DNA of 64,000 bases, taken from the NCBI RefSeq assembly GCF_905220565.1, contig NC_059408.1:16368508-16432507 (forward strand), given 5' to 3'. Positions 54,231-63,842 of the stretch are shown here, piece after piece. The position numbers and the translations under genes are program-made. The stretch is from Melitaea cinxia (lineage: Eukaryota > Arthropoda > Insecta > Lepidoptera > Nymphalidae). Positions within the stretch are counted from its first letter, which is position 1, and each line of letters starts with the position of its first letter. The notes beneath the pieces were generated by a model that ran no database searches, had not been told where the DNA came from, and saw nothing but the letters and a program-made list of their open reading frames with translations.

Positions 54231-54850
54231 AAAAAATTGTGTTTGCAGAAAAACGAAAAAAAAAACCGACTTCAATTACATCGACAAGTAATACAACGTA
54301 GATCGACGAAAAAATAGTCAAGTAACTACGCGTTATCAAAGATTACTCAAAAAGTAGTTATCAGATCTCGATAAAATTTAAATGTGACCACATGATAAAC
54401 ATCAGCTTTTGATTAAATTAAAAATTATCAAAATCGGTACACCCAGTAAAAAGTTATGCGGATTTTCGAGAGTTTCACTCGATTTCTCTGGGATCCCATC
54501 ATCAAATCCTGGTTTCCTTATCATGGTACAAAACTAGGGATATCTCATTTCTAACAAAAAAAGAATTATCAAAATCGGTACATCCAGTAAAAAGTTGTGT
54601 GGTACAGTATTGTATAATACAGCGTAGGTCGACGAAAAAAGCGTCAAGTAAAAACGCATTATTAGATTTAACTCGAAAAGTAGTTTTAGATCTCGAATAA
54701 ATTTAAATGGGACCAATTGACACACACCACCTTTCGATTAAAAAAAAATGTCGAAATCGGTCCACCCGGTCAAAAGTTCTGATGTAACATACATTAAAAA
54801 AAAAATACAGTCGAATTGAGAACCTCCTCCTTTTTTGGAATTCGGTTAAA
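54231..54850. mobile_element. IR-B element, longest copy
   Basis: AAACCGACTTCAATTACATC at the left; the right end is CCTCCTCCTTTTTTGGAATT, then CGGTTAA. A module with AAAATCGGTACAnCCAGTAA occurs twice (about 54437 and 54573), followed each time by AAAAGTT. The interior is thus duplicated compared with the other copies. Confidence 0.7.
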
Positions 54851-55244
54851 AAACACTTTCAATTTTACCAACTTGTACCATAACTTCATCTAATTGGTTG
54901 CTATTTAAATAAATTAATTTATTGATTTTTACGTGACCAATGTTTATTATTATTTTTGACGTAAAAGATAGTCTGCGTATAGAATATGGATGCTCTAATA
55001 ATTCCTTTGTACTTATTTATAAATCTTTTAAAAAAGTTAAGACAATAAGTAGTGAACTATTGTCCTTTTTCAACTAAGGCTATAAGTCTTTGAAGGCTGT
55101 TCTTTGTACATTCTTGTGATTCTTTCGTGTGTGAATTATTCAGTACTGGTTATTAAAATCACACAAGGCTCTTTGTCATGTGACCTGGATGCAGAATAAT
55201 AAGATTAGAAATATAATTTAAAATATGAAGTAAATAAAAACGTA
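54851..55244. other. AT-rich DNA, nothing recognised
   Basis: No gene seen. Confidence 0.45.
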
Positions 55245-55310
55245 GTCTATACATGATATTATAACTGATCGCTATTTTTTTGAAATTAAGAGATATTTAT
55301 ATAAAAGAAG
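55245..55310 (+). repeat. Local direct repeat, copy 1 (copy 2 at 55915-55985)
   Basis: AGTCTATACATGATATTATAAC and GAGATATTTATATAAAAGAA match TAATCTATACACGAGATTAT and CAGATATTTATATTAAAGAA at 55915-55985. The SINE-2 and IR-C lie between the two. Confidence 0.65.
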
Positions 55311-55338
55311 AATGGGGGTATTTATTGTCATGAAGCTT

Positions 55339-55563
55339 CTTACAGAAGATCACAGCCAAATAATACTGTTTTCAAGCAGTATTGTGTTCCTGTTGGTGAA
55401 TAAGGTGACCACAGCTCCTGGGGGGGATTGGGGATTGGGTCGGCAACGCGTTTGCGATGCTTCTGGTGTTGCAGGCGTCTATAAGTTACGGTAATCTCTT
55501 ACCATCAGGTAAGCCGTACGCTTGTTTGCTGACCTAATGATATAAAAAAAGCAAAAAAAAAAA
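55339..55563 (+). mobile_element. SINE-2, 5'-truncated
   Basis: CTTACAGAAGATCACAGCC to TGACCTAATGATATAAAAAAA plus a longer A-run. Confidence 0.92.
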
Positions 55564-55564
55564 G

Positions 55565-55870
55565 TTTGTGTGTCAGCTCCGACACACGACTGGAGCTTAA
55601 TCCTTCAGATCGACTGTTTGAATAGGCACGAAAAAGGCTTACTAGTCTAAGAAAAAGATTAATACCATATCAAATGATAAATAAACGAATCAAATAACAC
55701 CATCTATCTATCTAGATGGCGTTATTCGAAAACGTCGTTACGCCTTTAGACTTTACGCGATAGATGGCGTTACGAGAAACGTAAAGAGTTCATTCGTTCA
55801 GTAGATTTTACTCATCATATTTTTTTCATACCGGACGCCATATTTGAAAATCGATTCGTAAGGAGTAAAC
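55565..55870 (+). mobile_element. IR-C element
   Basis: Begins GTTTGTGTGTCAGCTCCGAC and has AAAAAGGCTTACTAGTCTAAG, AACACCATCTATCTATCTAG and ATAGATGGCGTTACG. Its far part (CGATTCGTAAGGAGTAAAC) corresponds to the left part of the 61650 copy. Confidence 0.65.
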
Positions 55871-55985
55871 TTCTAGGAAAAAGTTCATGAAAATAATGCG
55901 TAAATATAGAAACAAGTAATCTATACACGAGATTATCACTGGTCGATTTTTTTTTTGAAAATAACAGATATTTATATTAAAGAAT

Positions 55986-56149
55986 TAGCAGTAAAAAACG
56001 TTGGCGTCTCGGGACGCCCGACAGAAGTGATAACTTAAACTAATCTAAGAGACAAAGAAGCGTCTAATCAAAATACGGCCAGCGCTGTGGGTTAGAGTAA
56101 GAGAGGATGATCCTGCCTACCGCTGCCGTATGCGTGAGAGATCAGAGAC
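55986..56149. other. Unassigned, GC-richer, near IR-C pieces
   Basis: CTCGGGACGCCCGACAGAAG and GATCCTGCCTACCGCTGCCG have no frame and may belong to a longer IR-C relative. Confidence 0.3.
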
Positions 56150-56242
56150 TAACAAAAGAAGAAAGCGTTTTCAAATAACGTCATCGATCGATCGATGTCG
56201 TTAATTGATTCGTTTATTTACCATTTGGTATGGCCCCATTTT
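56150..56242 (-). mobile_element. IR-C fragment
   Basis: TTTTCAAATAACGTCATCGAT and ATTGATTCGTTTATTTACCA then TTTGGTATGG match the 42840 copy. Confidence 0.5.
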
Positions 56243-56339
56243 TTTAGTTTTAAGATCTTACAAAAAATCATTTTGCAAATTTCACTTCCATACTGTCTAG
56301 AAATAGGGTAATGACTCTTAGAAATAGAGTTATTACTCT

Positions 56340-56612
56340 CTTAGTAATTGTTTGCTCGGGATCGATATTTGTATTTGGAAAAATATTTCTTTCCGGTTTC
56401 GATATCTTTCCTTGTTGGTATCGTCACCGTGCCTCGGAGAGCTTGTTAAGCCTCGGTCCCTGTTGTTATCATAAATACCTGATAGCGATAGTTAGTCATA
56501 GTAGGATACATATCCTTCAACTCGCAGTAAAGACACGCGATGGTTCTCCAATCCTTCTCCTACATGGAGAAAAAGGCATATGCCCAGCAATGGGATGTCA
56601 CGGGCTGACTGC
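56340..56612 (+). mobile_element. SINE-1, diverged copy
   Basis: CACCGTGCCTCGGAGAGC, TGATAGCGATAGTTAGTCAT, CTTCTCCTACATGGAGAAAA and CCCAGCAATGGGATGTCACG. The head is not recognisable. The 131-codon frame here is repeat-derived. Confidence 0.75.
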
Positions 56613-56799
56613 ATGCGTGCAGCCAAAATGTTTGTCCTTGATAACTTTTTTTTTGCTATATTCATTAATGTCACGATATAGTTTGCATTGTTTTAGAAAA
56701 AAATAACTAGTAAATTTAGCAAAAAAAAAAACCATTATCGGGACTACTAGTATTGGATAATATTCATATAACTTAAGCTCTTCACACTATTCTCTCTAG

Positions 56800-56919
56800 G
56801 GTCTATAACATAGTTCTGAATATTTGATAGAACGAATAAAATGGATATGTGGCTGACCGCCTCCGATGCGTCGGCCGCGGCAGCTGCGACCGCTCGACCG
56901 CGGGATTACAGCAAAATAG
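56800..56919 (+). CDS. Host gene exon with start codon (N-terminal exon, unknown protein)
   Basis: A pyrimidine-rich tract (CTCTTCACACTATTCTCTCT) and AG at 56798-56799 form a good 3' splice site, with a branch-like ACTTAA about 25 bp upstream. The exon then has a 41-base 5' UTR containing an in-frame TGA (56817-56819). The start codon at 56841 is in strong context (AAATAAAATGG). It is followed by 26 codons and one base of GC-rich coding sequence: M-D-M-W-L-T-A-S-D-A-S, five alanines, then T-A-R-P-R-D-Y-S-K-I. The exon ends at ATAG before GTAAAT (donor G at 56920), phase 1. GC content rises sharply against the AT-rich surroundings and no repeat covers it. It lacks a signal peptide or domain, and an alanine-rich start of this kind is common in regulatory proteins, but I cannot name it. 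The next exon is not in the window. Confidence 0.6.
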
Positions 56920-56921
56920 GT

Positions 56922-57207
56922 AAATTTGCCAAGGGCACGAATGATAGTCATGTACTACTAAATATAACAATGTTCTACGAATTTTTACATATTAAAATAT
57001 AATATTGAAATATTTTTGATTTGTAATGTTCGCATCGTAATGAATATACGTTGATTTAAATTCCATATTTATGCATTGGTCGATCTCATTCACTTCAATT
57101 ATTATTAAAACGACCAATCAAAAATGCAATTATTTGTCAATCAGAACGATTTTACAAAACGTAATTACAAAATTAAAACTCCATGATGTTCGTAATGTTA
57201 TTGAGGG
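56922..57207. other. Intron-like AT-rich DNA after the exon
   Basis: No further exon was recognised. Confidence 0.5.
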
Positions 57208-57545
57208 ACTAGCGATGCCCGCGACTTCGGCCGCGTGGAATTTAATGAAAAAGTTATTGTTCAGTTCGCAGTTATAAGATAAATGAATTTCTATAATTAA
57301 AGTTACTTCTTACTACATCAGCGATCTTTTAGTGAAAGTCCCGTTAAAATCGGTCCAGCCGTTTCAGAGATTAACCGGAACAAACAGACGACAGACAGAC
57401 AGACAGATAGACCGACAAAAATTGTAAAAAAAAATGTTATTTTGGTATATATACCGTGTAGACATCCATATATGCATTTAGTAAAAAGCAGCTATTTTAA
57501 TATTACAAACAGACACTCCAATTTTATTTATTTTTATAGATTAAT
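57208..57545 (-). mobile_element. Helitron-like element, well preserved
   Basis: GGGACTAGCGATGCCCGCGAC at its 3' (left) end gives CTAGT on the minus strand after a GC-rich hairpin segment (CGCGGCCGAAGTCGCGGGC). It then has GAAAGTCCCGTTAAAATCGG and ends ACAAACAGACACTCCAATTT and beyond. Same family as 4383 and 18193. Confidence 0.7.
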
Positions 57546-57774
57546 GAATAACATTACCGTTTTACGACGCTCATTAATATATAATTTTTAATTATTATAT
57601 TTAAAAAAAATATTTCGAGTAAATTGGTCATTTAGATATTAATTTTATTTTAAATAGTCTCTCATTTATCATTGCATTTTAATTTCGTAATCATTAGTCA
57701 TTTTCGTATATTGTGGTTGAACCTCAGTGAATATAAAAAGATTGCCAAGGGTTACCTAAGCTGTAGTTTCTACT
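57546..57774. other. AT-rich DNA, nothing recognised
   Basis: No gene seen. Confidence 0.45.
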
Positions 57775-58226
57775 TTAACCGAATTCCAAAAAAGAAGGAA
57801 GTTCTCAATTCAAAAATAAAACAATCGTATTATTTTTATGTATTCTTCAGAACTTTTGACTGGGTGGACCGATTTCGATGATTTTTTTTACTCGAAAGGT
57901 GTTCCGTGTCATGTGGTCCCATTTCATTTTAATTGAGATCTATCAAGTACTTTTCGAGTTATATCTAATAATGCTTATTTATTAAACTACTTATTCGTCG
58001 ACTTCACTTTTCACTGGGTGTACCGATTTTAATGATTCTTGATTTAATCGAAAGCTGATGCTTGTTTTGTGGTTTCATTTAAATTTGATCGAGATATAAT
58101 AATTATTTTCGAGTAATCTTTGATAACGCGTATTTAATTGACTATATTTTCGTCTACCTATGTTGTATTACTTGTCGATGTAATTGAAGTCGGTTTTTTT
58201 TCGTTTGCGAGCAAACACAATTATTA
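57775..58226. mobile_element. IR-B element, both ends
   Basis: Left end AACCGAATTCCAAAAAAGAA and right end ATGTAATTGAAGTCGGTTTT followed by CGTTTGCGAGCAAACACAAT. The inner GGTGTACCGATTTTAATGATTC module is repeated in variant form at about 57866. Confidence 0.7.
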
Positions 58227-58875
58227 GGATTCAACGGATCCCGATTCTAACTCTGTCACTGAGAATCCATTGACTGTATATTCGTTCATCATTAATTATA
58301 GCAATGGTTATCGTCAGATACTTAATATTAGACCCTTTTGAATTTTATACTGTATGTGCGAAAAAACAATCAAATATCATTATTATACTTTTATTGTATA
58401 CTTTTTTACAAATTAGATAAAGCAAAGATATTTGCCTTTTATATTCTTTCGATCTACATAAACTACTTGGACAAAAAAAGTACGTAAATTCAGTATTTCT
58501 CTTAATTAATTTTTAATCTATGAACTTTTGCTGACCGACGCGATCCGGGAACCGTTGATAGACATCCTTTACATTTAATGAACACTCCTTGTCTGTGTGT
58601 TTTTTTTAAGCATTTAATTTTTTATTTGATCTTTTGACGTTGACAGTTTTTAATGATACGCTTCTTATTATACTAAAATATTTTCTTAAATCATGACAGC
58701 TTACAGTGGTTCAACACTTTTAAATTTTAAAATTTATTTTTATTTTAATCTGTACCATTCTAATTTTCCTTATTATCAATGATTGTGCATTTTTTACGCT
58801 TAATTTTGTTATTTCAAATTTAAATTTGGAATAATAATATTTGTCAATTCGTCGTTTCGTCGTTTTTGTTGTTAA
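58227..58875. other. AT-rich DNA, nothing recognised
   Basis: No gene seen. It precedes the LINE. Confidence 0.45.
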
Positions 58876-60834
58876 ACTTCTTTCATAGATATAATATCTG
58901 ACTGTTCTCGTGCTGAAGCAGAAAAGAACACTGCTTACTTGGCCTGGGTCGACGCTCGTAACCGCAAGACAACAGACGTGGGTCAGAGGAAGAAAGCCTA
59001 TAACAGAGCCGCTAAGTCCTGCAAGAAGGCTCTGCGGAAGGCTCGATTTGACCACATTGGCAGAATTGGGACTAGACTTGCGTCATACCCACCTGGTAGT
59101 AAAGCCTTTTGGTCCCTGGCCAAATCGGTCGAATCGAACTTCTGTCGCCCCTCACTACCTCCACTGATAAAACCCGATGGATCACTAGCCCACACCGCTG
59201 AGGAGAAGGCAAACTTGTTTGCAAATCTCTTTGCGGAATCCTCGCGTCTTGACTTAGGCAGCGCCACACCTCCAACTTCTTCGATTCGATGCGAGACGTC
59301 TATGCCTGAAGTCCGAATCCGTCAAAAAGAGGTCCTTAAAACCTTGCGCAATCTGGACGTAAATAAAGCTAGTGGTCCTGACGGAATACCTGCCATAGTA
59401 CTCAAAACTTGTGCGCCTGAGTTGTCTCCAATCCTGACACGTCTGTTTCGTCTCTCTCTAGCGACAGGACAAGTGCCGAAAGCCTGGAAGCAAGCTAACG
59501 TGCAGCCTGTGCCCAAAAAGGGCAGTCGAGCTGACCCTGTCAATTACAGACCTATTTCCATAACGTCCATACTCTGTAAGAGTATGGAACGTATACTGAA
59601 TAACCGGCTCCTGGCACACCTTGAGAAGAACGATCTCCTTAGCGACCGACAGTTTGGTTTTCGCCGTAATCGGTCCACGGGTGATCTTCTGGCGTATACC
59701 ACTCACATTTGGAGTGAGGCTATCGAGAAACACGGGGAAGCTATTGCGGTCTCGCTCGATATTTCGAAGGCATTTGACAGGGTCTGGCATGACGGTCTTA
59801 TTAGCAAACTTCCTTCATACGGCCTACCCGCTTCTCTCTGTGTTTGGATATCTGACTTCCTGAGGGATCGATCGATTCGCGTAGTTATAGACGGTTGCGA
59901 TTCCGATCGTTTGGCCATCAATGCCGGGGTTCCTCAGGGGTCTGTACTCTCGGCAACGCTATTCTTGCTGCACATCAACGACCTGCTCAAACCCGGAACC
60001 TTTGGGTATGCAGATGACAGCACCGTTGTCGAGCGTTACGTGTCCAACGCATGAGCGAGTGGGTCTGAAATCCAATCGCTGAGGGAAGCTATGATTCAGC
60101 GTCTGAACTTGTCCCTTAAAGCTGTCTCCGATTGGGGTGACGCAAACCTGGTCAAGTTCAACGCCTCTAAGACCCAGGCGTGTCTTTTTTCGGCAAAGCG
60201 GAGTCCTTTCCATCTGACTCCCTCTTTCCGAGGTGTACCCGTGCCCATAACCGGCCACCTAGAGCTTCTTGGCGTTACTTTGTCATCTACCCTCAATTTC
60301 GGCTCATACATAGAGACAAAGGCTGAAACAGCTGCCAGAAAACTGGGCGTACTCTCGAAGGTGAGACAGTACTTCACTCCGGAACAGCTTCTAAATTTAT
60401 ATCAAGCGCAAGTTCGATCATGCATGGAGTACTGCTCTCATCTTTGGGATGGCTCAGCCAAGTACCAGCTGGAGCTTCTCGAGTCGATTGACAGACGAGC
60501 CAGGAGGCTCATCGGTGATGATGCACTGGTCGCTGCAAAGCTGCAAAGCTTGCATCATCGACGGAGGGTGGCCGGCCTGTCGGTATTTTATCGGATACTG
60601 ATTCCCCCTACCCCCTTCCATCATCGTACAACCAGAAGCTCTGCGTTACGCCACCCTTATATGGTTGACATTCCCCTTATACGCACTAAGCGATTCGCTA
60701 GTACATTCTTGATCCGTACAGCCAAAGAATGGAACTCTCTACCAGCGTCTGTGTTTCCAGAAAATTATAACCTGGGGATCTTTAAGTCGCGAGTGAATAG
60801 GTTACTTCTAGGTAAGCGTGCTCCATCTTAGACC
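58876..60834 (+). pseudogene. Non-LTR retrotransposon reverse transcriptase (Jockey/CR1-like), 5'-truncated, one in-frame stop
   Basis: Encodes the polymerase ORF2 of a LINE, which copies element RNA at a nicked target. The frame opens after a stop at 58873-58875; element sequence probably starts near 58897. It carries a basic R-K-K-A-Y-N-R-A-A-K region, N-Y-R-P-I-S-I-T-S fingers, motif A around S-L-D-I-S-K-A-F-D (Asp at 59758-59760), motif B N-A-G-V-P-Q-G-S and motif C Y-A-D-D (60007-60018). A thumb/C-terminal region (60091-60834) ends L-L-L-G-K-R-A-P-S. A single TGA at 60052-60054 splits it in the same frame, 11 codons after Y-A-D-D; it could come from CGA by a C-to-T change. The N-terminal endonuclease is absent. 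A short 3' UTR with CATCAGGTGA and an A-run follows. A duplication ATATAATA (58889-58896, 60911-60918) is likely but low in complexity. Confidence 0.9.
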
Positions 60835-60897
60835 GCATTTTCACTTATCATCAGGTGAAATAGTGGTCAAACGCAAGCCTATCATCGTATAAAAAAA
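60835..60897 (+). other. 3' UTR and A-tail of the Jockey-like LINE
   Basis: ACTTATCATCAGGTGAAATA, then CCTATCATCGTATAAAAAAA. The CATCAGGTGA...TATAAAAA arrangement is shared with SINE-2. Confidence 0.8.
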
Positions 60898-61649
60898 AAT
60901 ATATATGCGAATATAATAGATTTCATAAATATAGTGGAATTCGAAGGTAAAAAAAGTACAGTGAATCATAACTTTTTACTTATTAACTTTTCCTGAGTGA
61001 ATGGTTGTTGGTGGGAATGTTTCAATTCTAAGAATCGTAAGCATTTATATTGTCGATTCTATGAACGGGTGTTCAGGCCGTAACTTAATATCAAAGATTT
61101 TTATTCGTAACTAACAAAAGTAATAATTTCATGTCACTTCATTTCTGACACATTAGCGTAAATACTAGATTAAAATATTACAATAAAAAAAGGTTTTATA
61201 GAATAAATCATTCATAAAACTACATTCACGTCAACAAAAAAATCCTTATTACTATTTAAAAAAAAAAAACATCAAAAAAAGCTAAAAATGCTAAAACGAA
61301 TAGGAATATATTTTTAAAGTGTTGAAAGAGCTGTATTAGCTTCAATACGTCCTTTATAGAAGTTCCAGTAGGAATTTATTTGGCGCATATTGAGGTCTGG
61401 ATTTGTCAGCTCTGTTTGTTTATGAGCTAAATCGCATCTGAGAGTGTTGTATTGGTTCAATTGAAATCTTATTTTATACTTTTTATATTCTAAGCTCGTT
61501 TTTATATTCATTTCTATTAGAATTACGAAATAAGTTTTTAACTTTTGTGTTAATAAAAATCGTTACCAAGCCTTTTTATGTTTTAAATTGATTGAACCCG
61601 TAACGTCGCAACACTGGACATATGACTATTTCTCCACTAAGGAGAATGA
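60898..61649. other. AT-rich DNA, nothing recognised
   Basis: No gene or shared repeat was seen. Confidence 0.5.
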
Positions 61650-61978
61650 TTAATTTTTTTTTTTTTTGTATTTTATTGGAGTTCTCCTTGAGAATCGATT
61701 CTCATATAAGGCCCCGTATAAAAAAATATAAGAGGAGAATAGAAAATCTACTGAACGAATGAACTCGTTACGTTTGTGTAGGCGTTACGACATTTTCTAA
61801 TAACGCCATCTATCATCAGCCAAGCCCATAGGGTTCCGATCGATGGCGTTATTTTACTAGTTTATTTACCATTTCATCATTATCTTATTGATCTTTTTCT
61901 TAGACTTTTTTGTGCCTATTTAGAAAGTCGATCTGAAGGAGTGAACTCCATCCGTGCGTCGGAGCTGACACACACTTC
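61650..61978 (-). mobile_element. IR-C element, longest copy
   Basis: Runs from the T-run and TTCTCCTTGAGAATCGATTC through GACGTAACGCC-type sequence, AACGCCATCTATCATCAGC and GATCGATGGCGTTATTT to GCGTCGGAGCTGACACACAC. Two inverted GCCATC/GATGGC motifs lie in its middle. Confidence 0.7.
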
Positions 61979-62094
61979 TATTTTATTAATTGGTGTTGTT
62001 TTATGGCCTGTATGATTACAGCGTAATTAATTATATTATATCATATAGAAAATGTCTGATTTACACAATTGAGTTATGTCATTAATGTAATTGA

Positions 62095-62441
62095 AGCCGC
62101 GTTGGCGCAACGGTCATAGCCATGGATTGTAACCTGTTGAGCTGGCGGTTGCGGGTTCGATCCTCGCACATGACAAACATTTGTATTGGCCATACAGGTG
62201 TTTGCTGGGTGTTGTCTGGGTGTTTGTGCAGTCCTTGTGGGTCTCTCCACCGTGCCTCAGAGAGCACGTTAAGCCGTCGGTCCCGGTTGTTATCATGTAC
62301 AGCTGATAGCGATCGTTACTCATAGTAGAGAATATATCCGCCAACCGGCATTGGAGCAGCGTAGTGGATTAAGCTCTGATCCTTCTCTTACATGGGAAAA
62401 GAGTTCTATACCCAGGAGTGGGATATTACAGGCTGAAGCGT
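62095..62441 (+). mobile_element. SINE-1, full length with 12-bp target duplication
   Basis: A-box region GCCGCGTTGGCGCAACGGTC and B-box/T-arm GGTTGCGGGTTCGATCCTCG are intact. The 3' end is TTACAGGCTGAAGCGT. The perfect duplication ATTAATGTAATT is at 62081-62092 and 62442-62453. This is the reference copy for the family. Confidence 0.96.
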
Positions 62442-62453
62442 ATTAATGTAATT

Positions 62454-63102
62454 TTAACGGTAAACATTCTTTTTGACAATTTTAATTTATTTTTATCTAG
62501 TGATTAAATGTTTAAGGCTTTTATCCAATATGGCATCTATGAAAACCTTTAATTAGAATATTGCAGATATACTTCTCCGACTTATAATATGTGTAAGTTT
62601 AAAATCAATTCCTTCTATTTTTTTAAAAATATATACATATTATATATATTTTTTTGTTTTTTAACTAAATTGTTTATATAACTATGGAAGACCATTCCGT
62701 TTCAATAATTCTTAGCCATTTCATTTAGATCACATTACAACTTTACATCTATCGCTGTGTAATATACGCGACGTGTGACAAACGCGCGGCACAATTAATT
62801 ACCGTTTCAATATATTCAAAGCCAGCTGCCACGATTTTGAATAATAATTGGTTAATTTCTTGTCGTTTAATTAATATTGCCGGAAGTGACGGCGAATTTC
62901 CGCTTTGGAATAAACATACAATTGTATAGATTGAGTAATGTTAATTTAGACTTTGTGTCCGTGTTTTGCGGCGTGATATTATAATTATTTACGCTAGGAT
63001 TTGTTTATGATCTTTACTACAAAAAAGTTTAAAATATTGTACCTATCAAATATTTAGTAAATAAATGAATTTTTATCGCAATGTATGCGTTTGTGTGTAC
63101 AT
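62454..63102. promoter_or_regulatory. Unique DNA with candidate conserved non-coding segment
   Basis: 62745-62930 is non-repetitive and of balanced composition. It has AAAGCCAGCTGCCACG (E-box CAGCTG), several TAATTAAT/TTAATTAA homeodomain-type cores, and TTGCCGGAAGTGACGG, an ETS-type GGAAGT core. There is no open frame. An enhancer role is inference only. Confidence 0.28.
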
Positions 63103-63842
63103 CATCACTATATAGTATAAAACAAAGTCGCTTGCTCTGTCCTTATTTCACTATGTCCCTATGTCCCTATGTGTGCTTAAATCTTTAAAACTACCCAACT
63201 GATTTTGATGCGGTTTTTTTAATAGATAGAATGATTAAAGAGGAAGGTTTATATGTATAATAACATCCAATAAATAGTGGAGAAATACTGTTATTTTTGA
63301 GGTTTCTAATGTGATGTCGTAAATAATTTCATTTTTTCCGCTAACATTGCAAACGCAGCCTGAACCCTACGAGATTTATCAAAATAATGTACTAAGTATT
63401 GTACACATTGAAAAGGTCTATAGAAAACTCCGCTATGGTATATGTCTATCTCTTATGGATATCCCACAATAACATTTTTTTGTCATTTACTTTTTACGAC
63501 AAATAATGGCTAAGTTTCAAAGCGATTTTAACCAATACTGCATTGATCTTTATCTAATTAAATAACTTAAATACATTGTTGATTTAATATAGATCTATAT
63601 GGCTCTTTACAGCATATGATTTAAATGAATATTTTCGAAGATATTACAGATTTAAAAATTGCGGTACGTAGCGTTTGCGGCGGTTCCGGCCGGCTTCTAC
63701 TCTAAAGTTAACGCGTGCGGACCACGGGCAGTAATGAATAAATCAACAAACTACTGGGTCGATTTTAATCATTTTTTCAGTGAATGACATAGGCTATAAT
63801 TATATTTCATACCCGCGCGAAGCCGGAGCGGGTCGCTAGTGT
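63103..63842 (+). mobile_element. Helitron-like element, uninterrupted
   Basis: Starts ACTATATAGTATAAAACAAAG and ends GAAGCCGGAGCGGGTCGCTAGT. About 740 bp without coding capacity. It aligns along its whole length with the split copy at 43950-45978 and with both ends of the short copy at 21985-22195. The GCGGTACGTAGCGTTTGCGG segment is unusually GC-rich for the window. Confidence 0.8.

Noticed and set aside
56311..56706. 131-codon plus-strand frame
   Set aside because: Most of it is a diverged SINE-1 copy.
59322..60377. Several minus-strand frames over 58998-60377
   Set aside because: They are antisense shadows of the reverse transcriptase.
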